A model generated the notes under the pieces. The model was given only the letters and a program-made list of their open reading frames with translations. It did no database searches and had not been told where the DNA came from. A stretch of DNA of 64,000 bases from Brugia malayi. Its lineage: Eukaryota > Nematoda > Chromadorea > Rhabditida > Onchocercidae. A program made the translations under genes and the position numbers. This document shows positions 1 to 12,287 of this stretch, one piece after another (within the stretch, counting starts at the first letter, position 1; each line of letters opens with the position of its first letter). The DNA lies in the NCBI RefSeq assembly GCF_000002995.4, contig NW_025062475.1, positions 186,001 to 250,000 of the forward strand, written 5' to 3'.

Positions 1-756
1 ACAAACTCGAGGAACTTATTTCCTCACAGTATTCCACTAACACTGTTGACAGTAGTTGATAGATGACCAAAATAGTTAATGACCTCCATGCTGTCTTCTT
101 ATGTTTACTCCCATGGATAAAATACGTAACTAATTTTAAAAAAATGAATCTCATTGAGCAAGTTAGTCTGCTGAATCTAATTTGGCAGCTTCAAGCAATT
201 CTAAATTAATATAAGTGATATCTAAGCTAATGATTGGTACGTATTGTCTTGGTGGTCCTTGGATTTATTTATATGTAAGTCATCCTTTGTGTGTCTCCTT
301 CAGAAATCTGTCAAATCTTATAATTGCTTTAATATTGTATAATTCAAAAAGAAGTCAAAAAAACCGTGATGGTCTCATCGATTGACTTTTTATTAATCCA
401 TTATATTATAATTCAAGTAAATATTATTTTTTGGTCTTCCTGGGTAATCTATTATTTTAATGAGAAGCATGTTCACTGTTAAATATGCTTTTTTATACTT
501 TCAAATTCTTTATGCAACTAATCTTTCCCATCGCATGAGATTTATCCGCTTTATGCATGTTGGTTTTTCTTCTGATCTTTTTTTTTTTCTTTAGTTTTAG
601 GATGTTTTCTTTTTTTGCTCAGAACTGACGAAAAGGATGAGGATTAGTACTTAAGATTTTGGACTCAAAACTAAATTATTATTTCATTCTGAACGCACTG
701 GATATTTTTGCAATTTGCTTGGTCATCAGTTAATTTGTCATTCGCCGATGTTTCCA
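1..756. other. Non-coding or upstream-exon region before the MADF gene
   Basis: No exon could be fixed here. The stretch is A+T-rich with T runs. The first recognisable MADF exon has no in-frame ATG at its beginning and opens in mid-codon, so the start exon must lie here or off the left edge. Short ATG frames near 602 and 637 close within a few codons. Confidence 0.5.
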
Positions 757-1829
757 GAAAAATGTGAGCTGGCCCGTAAGGGATGTTTGTGAAGTCAGAT
801 CAGAAGCTATAATTTGGGCCGTTGAGCAGTTACCTTGTCTATGGAATTTAGCATGTGAAGATTATCGAGATAGGACAAAGCGGCGACAGGGATGGTCTAC
901 TGTTAGCCGCATGCTTATTCATGATTTTGAAAATAAGGACTTGACAGAACGTCAAAGAATTGGTTAGTTTCATAGTTTTCGTTTTTTTTTTTTTTTTTGT
1001 TTTCTTTTCACTTTCCTAAAATATTTAACTTTGTTCGTAATTTTTGGGAGGTGTAAATTCTCAAAAATTTTTGTTGAAATTTCTGAAAGCCTTGTGTATT
1101 TCAGAAAAAGAAATACAAAGTAAATGGAAAAATATACGCGATTGTTATGTGAGAGATGTACGAAGAAAGAATGGCGAAGGAATAAAATCGAGAGGTAAAC
1201 GAACGCGCGAATATATCCATGCCGGATTGCTAGCATTCCTGGGTACTCCGTGTGTTACTAAGCCAGATTCTGTTCATTCTTCAGCAACTGATCCTGGAAA
1301 TTCTTGTGATTTCGTTCTCGATAATACTGTGAAGCCTTTTTTGGACCATAGTGCAGAGGTTAACTGTAACTGGATAAAGCAGGAAAAATTGGAGGAGGAA
1401 CTGAGAATAATTCTGGAAAAACGATGTCCGGATCCGGAAGATGATGAAGATAGCGCTTTCTTCTCTACCTTACTTCCTACTATAAGAAATTTGGATCCAG
1501 AACAAAAAGTTGAATTTCGTTTGGAAGTTCTTCAAGCTCTACGGCAAATTACTACAAAACAACCATCGCCACCATTACTTTTTCAATCCGAAAATCTAAA
1601 CATTAGCTCTAATGCTAATTTATCAGGAAGTGTGTCTAGAAACGGCAGTATCCCTTCGAAAACTGAAAGCAGTGTTATTTGTTCGGGCATCTCTGGCTCA
1701 GACTCTTTTGCTTTGCAATTTAAAGCTACTGAAGACTTTATGATATCCTTGCGAAATATGCAGCAGGAATGCTCTGCATCTTTAAGATCCTTATTATCGT
1801 CTCTTACTCAACTCAGAAGTATTCATTAA
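757..1829 (+). CDS. MADF-BESS domain protein, 5' end missing
   Basis: Two exons are visible, 757-962 and 1105-1829, joined by a GT-AG intron (GTTAGT ... TTTCAG) that rebuilds a split Glu codon. About 309 residues are seen. Residues 10-90 form a MADF (Myb/SANT-like) domain with the expected aromatic spacing: IIWAVEQLPCLW, then YRDRTKRRQGW, then SKWKNIRDCYVRDVRRK. Around nt 1440-1550 lies a BESS motif (DEDSAFFSTLLPTIRNL, DPEQKVEFRLEVLQALRQI). MADF-BESS proteins bind DNA through MADF and partners through BESS, and usually act as transcription regulators in the nucleus; the target here is unknown. The last 35 residues are Leu/Ser-rich. The first exon follows a TTTCCAG acceptor and begins with the last base of a codon, so at least one upstream exon with the ATG is not identified. 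The family call is firm; orthology to a named gene is not. Confidence 0.88.
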
Positions 1830-3257
1830 TTAAGCCTTTGCTGGAAGGATATAATTTAAATGTTTATGACGTTCTATGTTCGTATTGATTTCTCTCATAT
1901 AATTAATCGTTATATTATTTCTTGTACTGCAAATTTCGAAGTTTTAAAGAAATTATTATCAAATTTAGTTTTCAAATTCAAAGAATGAAAGGCAAAAAAA
2001 AAACAGAAGTTTATGTACTTTTTATATAAATATTTTTCAAACTTTTTAGCAACATAATTTCTGATATAGATGAGTTAATTAAGTTGAAATATTCAAAGTT
2101 CGTCAATTTAATGATGCTTCTTGTCCAGCTGTGATTGATTAGCCAAAGCTGTTAGAATTGTATCTTGTAAGAGTCACTTAGTTCTAGTGATCTGCCTGTC
2201 AGTCTTTCTTTCTTTCTGTACTTTTTTATCTCAGCATTTGCTTATTCTGTTTGATTTAACTTTTTAATTTATTTATTATTTCTTTTTTTTATTGTGGTTT
2301 TATTATTAAATTTAATTTGTATTACTAATAGCAAATTTATACGTGAATTGTTATGGTTCGGTTTTTAATGCTTTTTTTTTTTTACATTTTTCTATAGAAT
2401 TATAATGAATGTAAAATCTTCTGCCTAGTCTTTTTCATAGGATATTTGAGGTAAATTTAGATTTTTCATTACGATTTTTCGTTATGAAATAACTGGACTA
2501 AATTTTAGCTTCGATTCGGAGATTTCATTGGCTTTTAATTCAATTCAGAAAATTTTTTTTAATTTATTTGAATATGTTATCATTTCAAATTAATCAAAAG
2601 AAGGAAAAAAGACACTTTTAATTCACCAAAACAAACGACATATCGAATGTAATTAGAAAAAAAGGTGAAGCTGAAATTAGGTTAAACAAATTTTTTGATA
2701 AAACCTTTAGAAATATATGTATGTTGCATTCAGATAGCTAAACTGCAGCAAAACTTTCATTGTACACTTCAACTTGAATCTGTTGTTCAAGATTGTATGT
2801 TCTGCTAAAATTAGACAAGATCTCGCATTTTAGTTAGTAAGGCTGGTTTAATTTATTCAAAAAAAAAAAATCGCTCATAGATATCTTGGTGTTTATGTTT
2901 TTCGGTATTCTCAGCTTTTTTTTTTTCTTTTTTTTTTAAATGTTATTTTCTGCATTCTTCTTCCTCACATTTGTATTAATTTTGGTTATGTTCGTGAGGA
3001 AATAAATGCTTGTTTAATATGAATTTAAATACTTTGAATTTTGACATTTACTCCGAAAAGTGAGTTACGATAAGAGATTGATGATTTAGAGAATTTGCAA
3101 TGAAATTTAGTTGCTTCTAAGTCAGATGATATGTGAAATTTAGTTCTAAGTCAGATATACATCCTTCTTTTTTACTTGTTTTACAAATTAGTACTTTATT
3201 TGATAATATTTTATGTACTGCTATTTTGATCATTAACCAATTATTTACATATTTTAG
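1830..3257. other. Gap between MADF gene and DUS3L exons
   Basis: This stretch holds the 3' UTR of the MADF gene and, by need, the first exon or exons of the DUS3L gene, which I could not place. An ATG frame at 3020 runs 14 codons to a consensus donor (GTGAGT at 3060), but its phase does not fit the exon at 3258. The rest is A/T-rich with T and A runs. Confidence 0.4.
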
Positions 3258-6200
3258 GCATTTACAAATGCTCGTCAACAGCTTCCGAGATTATGTGAAT
3301 CGGTTATTTTTGGTAAACCATGTAAGTATACCGAGAAATGCACATCATTGCATTCTATTGAAGAATACCTAAAGATTAAGCCACCAGATATAGGCTCAAT
3401 TTGTTATAATTTCGATCAACGTGGTGTATGCCCATTTTCTTTTGCATGCAGGTTTATTTTATTTACTTTTTCATTATTACCAATATTTATTTAATACGCT
3501 GTTGTAATAGTTATTTGGTACGCTATTTTTGATTTTATTTAACACATCCTTTTTTCACATAATCAATCTTCTTAATAGTTGATCCTTTAATAGTTCTCGT
3601 AATATCGTTATGAATAGATGTATATTATTAATATACTTATTTATATTTTATGCATATTTAATATTAAAGTCAAAAAAAAAAAAATCACCGAAAATTTAAT
3701 TGTTAAGAAATATTGAAAATATTTTATTTTTTGGCAAAATTTACGATCTTTTTCAACTAGTTTATCAAATTTAGGTTTGCAAATGCACACACATCTAATG
3801 CAAAGCAAATTACTAAATCTCCAGATGTTTCATACAAAAAAACTTTAAATGCCAATTCAGTTCCGCTTCAGATTGCACTAAGGAAACGAAAATATGATTT
3901 TGGAAAAAGTGATCAGGTAAAGTGGAATATATTTATTGTCTCATTTATTTAATTGCTAAATTTTCATTTACTTTACATTTTTCCATAACTGGTCAAGCAA
4001 TAGAGCTTATCACATTCGTGGACTGTTGCCATAACAAATTTAAAGCTTACCGGAAAAAAAGTATCATTTGGATTCAGGAATGATTTCGAAGTGTGACTTG
4101 TACATACATATAGTTCCTACGTTTTGTAGGCGGTTGCTGAATTATTGCAAACATTAGGTTGCATGGAACGTGAAAATTTGAAAATTGATATGCGAGAATT
4201 ATCGGGGAAGTTATATTTGGCACCATTAACAACGTTAGGCAATTTACCATTTCGTCGACTTTGTGTAGATTTTGGTGCTGAAATAACGTGTTCTGAAATG
4301 GGTATGTTGGATATTCAGAATTCTTTTTTTTTTTTTTTTTCTTTAAAGTTTGTCAAATAGAAAATTTAGGTAATTGAGGAAATAATGAAAATCAGTGAGA
4401 CAATTTTCAGGAATTTGTACAAACTATCTGAATGGTACATCGTCGGAATGGTCATTATTAAAGCGCCATCCAAATGAAAAGTATTTCGGTGTCCAATTAG
4501 CAGGTGGTTATCCTGACTCAATGTCTCGTGCTGCACAAATTATTGCTGAGAATGAGCAAGTAGACATTCATTTCTTTATTTTTATCAATTTTTATTTGCT
4601 TATTCGCTTATTTGTCGTAGCGTCTTATAATTTTTTCATAAATATACTTCTTTCCAGATAGACTTTATTGATATCAACTGTGGTTGTCCGATTGATCTAG
4701 TCAATGAAAAAGGTGGAGGGTGTAGTTTGGCTTTGAGATCTAATAAGCTTGTTGAGGTCATGAAAACAATGTCAAAAGTAATTGGAAATACTCCGCTAAC
4801 CTTGAAATTACGGACAGGAATTAAGGTATGTATCGATTTTTCTACAATTATATCATTATATTATGTTCTTAGTTGGGATAAAATAATGGATTTACAAAGT
4901 TAGAAATTATTTTCATTATTATTTATTTTTTTCAGGAAGGTGTTTACACTGCTCATCAAACAATCTCGAAAGTGGTTAAATATTGTCCTCCACAGCTAAT
5001 TACTTTGCATCCTCGTTCTAAGTATTTATTTCAAATAGATTTTCTATTTTGCAGGAATTTTTTTTTTTAATAACATTTTATTTAAGTGTAAAGTTTTTAT
5101 ATATATATATATATTTTTTGTGTCGATAGTGAGATTTTATTATGATTGAAATGGTTCAGGGCTCAACGATATACAAAATTGGCGGATTGGTCATATACAC
5201 AACAATGTAGTGAGGCCTGCCAAAATATTCCATTTTGGGCCTGTGGTGATGTACTTTCTTATACAGATTATTATGAGGTTAGTTTTTATTTTTTTAAATT
5301 ATGATTAAAACTATTACTTTATAACTGTGTTACTTTATTGTTGGTAGCAGCAAAGGTGATTAAAAAGATTGACTGCTAGATCTATCATCTTTCCTAATTA
5401 ATAATTTCTTGTAATTGCAGCTAAAATATTTCTCGAAAGCAATTTTATGATTATTACCTGAGTACACTAACATTTGAAACTCTCTTATAAGATTTTTTTG
5501 TTTCGTTGTAACATTATCTGTTTTTGATTTGCATGAAAAAATTTGCAAACATCTCCTCAACACTGACTTTTAAATGATTGATTTTTTGGCAAATTACATT
5601 TTTCAAATTTAATCTTAATTTCTCTACAGCTCATTATTTGTTGATTTCTTATGTGTAATATAAAAGTAAAAGTTTGGAATAAAAAAAAAAAATTGTTTTA
5701 GATCACTATTTAAAATTGTAGTCTAAGCAAGCTGTTAAATTTTGGATGCAAATTTTTTTCAAAAGTGTGTTATAATTTAGAAGTTAGAAAAATATCCAGT
5801 TAATGGTGTTATGATTGGTCGCGGAGCACTTATGAAACCATGGATTTTTACAGAAATTAAAGAATGTAGGCATTGGGATATTACAGCTAGTGAACGATTG
5901 GATTATATACAGAGGTTAATTTTTGAGTAATTAATTAACTACAATCAGCGGTTTTTTTTAGAATTATAATTGATGCTTAAATTTCTGTCATATTCGTAAT
6001 TCTCTGCACGACTTTGCATTGTATTTTTTTTTTTTTTTTTTTTTGAAAGATGTTTAGACTTATTTTGTCTACTTGGAATTGATTCATCATTCAAATGTAT
6101 ATATTTTAATTTATATATTTGCAAATTATCATTTTTCACATCATTTCAACTTTGTTAATATGATTTCTCTCTTTAGATTCGTTAATTACGGTTTGGAGCA

Positions 6201-6813
6201 TTGGGGTAGCGATGATGAGGGAGTGGAAAAAACTCGTCGTTTTCTCTTGGAATGGCTTTCTTTCGCATATCGTTACATACCTGTTGGTTTGTTAGAGGTT
6301 TGTTGCGTTCTTTCGTTTTCTTCTATAGCATTTTAATTGTTTAATTGTTCATTTGAAATTGAATAGAATAGCTATTAAGATATTTGATAGTCTTATATTA
6401 AATTTTGTCTTTTACAAAAATGGAATTTAATGCTTATTATTTTTATAGCAAACAGTTATGTTTAGTTTCTATCATTGATTGATTTGTGTAGCTAGCATAT
6501 AACAAGAGAGAAACAGGTTTTAAGAGAAGAATTTTATTCAAAAGGCCTTAGAAATTTTTTATTATTTGAAATATTATGGTTGTAGGTTGTGCCACAGCGC
6601 ATGAACGAGAGACCGCCGTTTTATCATGGCCGTTCCGATCTAGAAACTTTGTTGGCTAGCGATCAGTCTAGAGATTGGATTAAAATTTCGGAGATGTTTT
6701 TAGGAAAGGTACCAGAAAATTTCTTGTTCATACCGAAGCATAATGCTAATGCTTATTTAAAGATTGATGTTTCTAAAAGGATTCCCACTACAAAGCAAAG
6801 CAATGATGAATAG
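3258..6813 (+). CDS. DUS3L: tRNA-dihydrouridine(47) synthase, DUS3L type (start exon missing)
   Basis: Ten exons join in phase: 3258-3451, 3775-3916, 4130-4301, 4411-4559, 4658-4825, 4936-5021, 5160-5277, 5781-5914, 6177-6297, 6586-6813, giving 503 residues (human DUS3L is about 650). The first two exons carry two CCCH zinc fingers (C-x8-C-x5-C-x3-H and C-x8-C-x5-C-x5-H). The FMN-binding TIM barrel begins at [18 protein letters not shown]. The catalytic Cys lies in [10 protein letters not shown], followed by [34 protein letters not shown] and [22 protein letters not shown]3 enzymes reduce uridine 47 of tRNA variable loops with NAD(P)H and also act on some mRNAs. The usual HGRS motif reads HPRS. 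An in-frame TAG just before 3258 proves that the exon is entered by splicing; the upstream ATG exon is not found. Confidence 0.95.
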
Positions 6814-7017
6814 AGCATATATAATTCAAATTGTTTAGGAAAAATGCCACTATCCATTTGAGATTTCTTCTTTCCTTTCGTTTATGTTTGAAGTGAAAGT
6901 ATGACTGCATAAGATCTTCTTTTCAAAGTGGAAAAGATTTTAGCTCAAATTTGACTCATATCTTTGGATACCTCTGCAGTGTACAGTTTTTTTATTTTAT
7001 AGTTTCTGCGTTGAAAG

Positions 7018-7023
7018 AATAAA
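7018..7023 (+). promoter_or_regulatory. Polyadenylation signal of the DUS3L gene
   Basis: AATAAA about 205 bases after the DUS3L stop codon, in a T-rich 3' UTR. It is the first clean hexamer downstream of the stop, but single AATAAA matches are common in such A/T-rich DNA. Confidence 0.4.
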
Positions 7024-8640
7024 ATTTATTGCCCTTCGCTTGTTAACAATTATAAGAACTACAAATTTACAACAGATATGATATATAATCAGATAGGAAC
7101 CTTGTAATAAGACTGTTGAAAATTTTGAACTTCAAAAATTTCTTCAAAAGTGATGATTTCATATAAAATTTAACACTGCTAGCTAAAGGCTTTATGTTTG
7201 ATTAATTATTTAGTTTTATCTGCCTTATCAATATTGCACCTATTGAAAAAAAAAATCACTAGAAATTATTTATCCATGTAAATGAATCAAAAAATTACTC
7301 TGCAAAAATTAAAAGATTGGAAAAAAAAGATGTATGAGAGAGAGAGAGAAAAAGAAAAAAAAGAAAACTTTAGCAAAATGATATACAAATATAATTAATT
7401 ATATTACAACGAAAAACTAGTAGCAACTATAATAGTTAAAATGAATGTTTATTATATAAGAATAAAAAAACTGGAATTATTTATTAGAATTTTCTATCAA
7501 TGTTAAAAATTTTTCAATCATTAAATTTGCTCTTATATAAAATAAAGAAGTCAGTCAATAATTTTTTTTTTTTTCCATTAATATATTTTTTTAATTGCCA
7601 GCAAAATAACTCCGAAATAGGTTTAACTTCTTTTTAATAATTAAATCACTAGTGATAAGCAATGTATCAATTCTGTCATCAAAATTCGATGATAATTTTA
7701 ATGTTATTCGAATATTTACAACAAAGAAAAGTTGAAAGTTTTGAAGTTATCACTTGATTAAACTGATTATACTTAAGTGAATAATTAATTATCTATTAAT
7801 CGATATAAATGTAAAATATTTTTGATTGTAGTATTTTTTGAAATAAAGAAAAGTCAAGCATTGATAATTTTATTTTATCTTTTTATCAATAATTAATGAT
7901 GAATAGAATAATGAGTTGAGGAAAATTGCAAACAAATATAATTTATCAGAAAATCTAAAACACAAAGATACAACTAAAATTAAATTATAATTTTTAATAA
8001 GTAATACTTACTTCTAAAGTGTACTTTTATATCTAATTATTTTCATTAAGAATTTATTAGAATTTCTGATAGATGTCGAAGAGATATTACATCATATCAA
8101 ATTTAATTAATTTATAATATGTTATTTACATATTGCATTAATATTCGAAATAAATGAATAAATTCATTCAAAAAAAAGGAAACAATCAATACTTTAAAAA
8201 TAAAAATTTATTACTAATTTAATATCGTGAAATAAAATTATTTTATAATATTTTATACAGAAAAAAAAAGAAAGAAAAAAGAAAAGGAAAGAATTAAACT
8301 TTTGATAGAGAAATTATGATGATTTTTAAATGTCTTCAAATAAATTTTTTTTTTTTTTTGAAAAATAAGAAAGTAAAGAAGGAACGAAAGTAATGGAAAA
8401 AAATAAGTGAAAATTTTTAATGCAATGAAAAGAGAATGAAAAATATCGCATGTGTGTTTATTCATTGATATGAATAATTTTAATTTGAAATGGTACTTAA
8501 ATGAACAAAAAAGTACACAGTATTTTAGAGCATCAACAAAAATATATTTAAAATTTACGCTTTTCAATTTGATTATTTCTCTCTCTCTCAGCAACAAAAT
8601 AATTGCTTATTTGAAAATCGTTTTACATTCGTAATCTTTT
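7024..8640. other. A/T-rich intergenic DNA, no gene seen
   Basis: Simple A/T-rich sequence with poly-A and poly-T runs and a short AG repeat near 7335. The only open frames are low-complexity (Phe/Lys/Ile) and show no domain or splice structure. Confidence 0.6.
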
Positions 8641-9235
8641 ATGACATTTATTTATTTGTTTATTTATTTTTTTAACATTGTTTACCTTTACTTGACTCTC
8701 TCTCTCTCTCTCTTCAAATTCATGCATAACCTTTTATGTTATTTATTTATTTAATTTTTAAATATTATTTACCTTTACTTAACTCTCTCTCTCTTCAAAT
8801 TCATGCATAACCTTTTATGTTATTTATTTATTTAATTTTTAAATATTATTTACCTTTACTTAACTCTCTCTCTCTTCAAATTCATGCATAATCTTTTATG
8901 TTATTTATTTATTTAATTTTTAAATATTATTTACTTTTACTTACTCTCTCTCTTTCTCTCTCTCTCTCTTCAAATTCATGCATAATCTTTTATGTTATTT
9001 ATTTATTTATTTTTTTAATATTGTTTACCTTTACTTAACTCTCTCTCTCTTCAAATTCATGCATAATCTTTTATGTTATTTATTTTTTTAATATTGTTTA
9101 CCTTTACTTAACTCTCTCTTTTCAAATTCATGCATAATCTTTTATGTTATTTATTTATTTTTAAAATATTGTTTACCTTTACTCAACTCTCTCTCTCCTT
9201 CTCTCTCTCTCTCTTCAAATTCATATATTTAGCAC
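8640..9235. repeat. Minisatellite of about 82-bp units with an internal CT microsatellite
   Basis: About seven tandem copies of a unit holding TTCAAATTCATGCATAA, then TTTTATGTTATTTATTTATT, a TTTAAATATT-like segment, TTTACCTTTACTTAAC, and a CT run of changing length. Copies differ mainly in the CT run and at a few bases (AACC or AATC after CATGCAT), so the array looks young. Confidence 0.85.
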
Positions 9236-12185
9236 ATAAATTTTGCATAATTTTTGTTATCAACATTTTTGCTTTTCAATTATAATTTACAATTATTTAA
9301 TTTTGCTAATTAACTAAATAATTTTGCAATTTAAGAAAAAAAAATTTTTTTTTTATACTTTATTCTTTTATCTTTTATTTATTCATAAATAAATATGAAA
9401 TGTTTTTTTTTTTTTTTTTTTTTTTTTGTTTAAAAAAAAGAATTTTTTTCAAATTACCCTATAAGAACAAAAATTTTATCTCAATTTTTTTTTTTTAAAT
9501 TTTATATTTTATGAAAAATTTTAACAATCTTATTTTGATCAATTGCTATTGTAAGGTAATTTTTTCTTCTTTTTTCCCGATGGAATGAACAGGTATTTAT
9601 AAAAAAAAAAAAAAAAAGAAAATGAGGCATTTAAATATAATTTATCTATCAGTCAATTATTATAATAATTATCGGTTGAATCAATTAAAATTGATTGATT
9701 GATTGATTGATTAGACAGAAATGTGCACAAAATATTACATTGATTGATTGATTGATTGATTTGATTAAATCAATAAATTAGTTTAATCTAATTAATCATT
9801 GCTATTAACAAATATTTTCTAATAAAATTTTTTGCAAAAATCATTAATTTTTTACTTTTAAAATTATCAGATAACATATAATAATTGTTATAAAGTAATA
9901 ATTAAAATTTATTTACTAAATATATTAAATAGAAAATTTAACATTTACTTAAAATTTCTATATCCTAAATCAATGAGAATTTAATTCATTTACTATTTTA
10001 ACAATAATTATTATAATCATTTGAATAATAAATTATGCAAGAAATTTTTTAAATTTAAATCATTTATAATTTTTAGTAAATGATTATTTATTTGGTATCA
10101 TATTATCTTAATATTATTACCATTATTATTTGCTAAATTCATTTGTAAAAAAATTTCATGATGATACATTTCCTTATATAATTTAAAAATCAAAATGAAA
10201 AAAAAATTTTTTTTCTTTTTGATATTATAATTTAGAAATTTAAGCTATAATTATTCAAAATGAATAATAAATAAAACTAAAAATGAATCATTTATTTCAT
10301 AAATTAAAATTGTAAAAGTAAAAAAAGGAAAAAAAGAAATGATAAATTCAACTTTTTTAATTTTTTATCATAAAATTTCTGAAATAAGAAATAAAAAATT
10401 TTCTTCTTTTTTCTTCTTTTTATGCTTAAATTAACAATGAAAATAAAATGTAATTTTATGAAAACGAACTTTTGAAGATATTAAAAGGAAATTGTAAAAA
10501 TTCAATGAACCGAAAAATTTCGCATACGGAAAACTCTTTATTCGCTCATATTTTCGCTGATATTCTCATTTCCACCCATAAAATTTTTCATTAAAATTTT
10601 AAAATTGTCTTCAAGAATTAATTCATTTAAATTTGTCCGAAATTTTTATGATCTCAAATTGTAGAATGAATGATTGGGATGGATTTTCTTGTTAATAGTC
10701 GGCGAATTTCCTAACAAAATTTTATTATTTTTCTTTCTTTCCTTTCTTTCGACTTTTTTTTTTTTTAAATTTTTGCAAATTTGCAACATTTTTTTTTTCA
10801 TTTAATTCTTCAAGAATAGCGAAAAAAAGAAATTTAAGTTTGACGTAAATTTAAAAAAAAAAAGAAATTTAAATTTGATAATTTGTAAATTTGAAAAAGA
10901 AAGAAATTTAAGTTTGAAAAGATTTTACACATTAAATTTTATCAATACATTTAAATTATTGTTGGTAAAAATTTTTTAAATTTTAACAAATATTATAATA
11001 TTTTTGAATTAAAACAGCAAAAAAATAAGTACAACAAAAAAAAGAGCAATAAAACAATTTGAATTTTTATTACATTGTATCTGAATAATATTTACTTTAT
11101 TAATTAATACCTTTTATTAAGTAAATATTTCATTACTAATTAATACTTTTTCTTTTCCTTTGTTTTGCTATTAAAATTAATTATGATACAATAAATTTTT
11201 TTTTGTAGAAAAATGAATTGCTTTTTATAAATTTTTGTCATTTATTTCAATTTAAATTTTTTCCATTTCATTTCCATTATACATTTCTTATTCGATATTA
11301 AATTACTGTATCAATTATAAAAGTAAATAAATATACTTTGGTAAGCATTAATAGCAATAGTAATAGTAGTAGTAGTAGTAGTAATACTTCATTAAAATTC
11401 TATTCATGCATTTGCATGAATAGAATTTTAATTAATAATTTGACTTACTCATTAGTTTATGAAAAAGTTTATTTCATTTTTAATTATCAAATTGATTTAC
11501 TATATTCTCTCATTTGTATATTTCTATGCTAATAAATGAATTTAAAAAAAAAAAAAAATGAAAAATTTTTTCATATTTTAATTGTTAATGGCTAACAAAT
11601 ATGAATGAAATTTTTTTTTTTTTCAAAAAAAGAAAAAAAAATTTGTTAAAGATTACGGTAATGAATGAATAAAATGATTTTTTCTTTCATTTAATTAGCA
11701 TTTCATTTTCATTTTCTAATTTTTTTTTTCTTTTCAAAAAAAAAAAAAAAAATAGAAAAAAGAAAAAAATGAAAAAAAAAAAACTGTGAAAAGAATATTT
11801 GACATATAATTTTGAATAATTTATTCAAATTTTTTTTTCCATTCTTTTGTTTTTGTTTTCTTTTTTTTTTTTTTTTGTTTTAGAAATGTACAAATTTGTT
11901 AGAAGATTTTTATAATGAAAAATTATTTTTAGATATTTTTTTTTCGTTTCGTTATTTGATTTTATTTTTGAATGAGTAAATAAATAAAAAATAACAAAGA
12001 AAGAAGGTTTTATTTTTTGAATCAAATAAATTAAAAACAAAAAAGACATAATTTATATGTGAAATTTTTTATAAAAATAAATAAATTCTAAATGGAAAAG
12101 TTTAACTTGTAATCATTTTATCTACTTACTAAATTTAATTAGTTATTTGACTAATTAAATTTAGAAATTATTTGACTAATTGAGA
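9236..12185. other. A/T homopolymer-rich desert
   Basis: Dense poly-T and poly-A runs, short GATT repeats near 9690-9760, and an AGT trinucleotide run near 11355. No exon, RNA gene or transposon was recognised. Confidence 0.6.
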
Positions 12186-12287
12186 TTAACTTCTTCTTCC
12201 TCTAGTTTAGTACCAAAACTAAATTTGTTTAACTTTTTCTAGTTTAGTAATAAAATTAAATTTGTTTAACTTTTTCTAGTTTAGCAA
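12186..12287. repeat. Short tandem repeat, about 38-bp unit, 2.5 copies
   Basis: The segment TTTAACTTTTTCTAGTTTAG followed by a TAATAAAACTAAATTTG-like part recurs about two and a half times with slight changes. Confidence 0.6.

Noticed and set aside
3133..3372. 79-codon frame overlapping the first DUS3L exon
   Set aside because: It is in another phase from the zinc-finger reading of the same bases, which continues through ten spliced exons.
8253..8597. 114-codon minus-strand frame
   Set aside because: Phe/Lys/Leu low-complexity translation of poly-A/T DNA; no motif.
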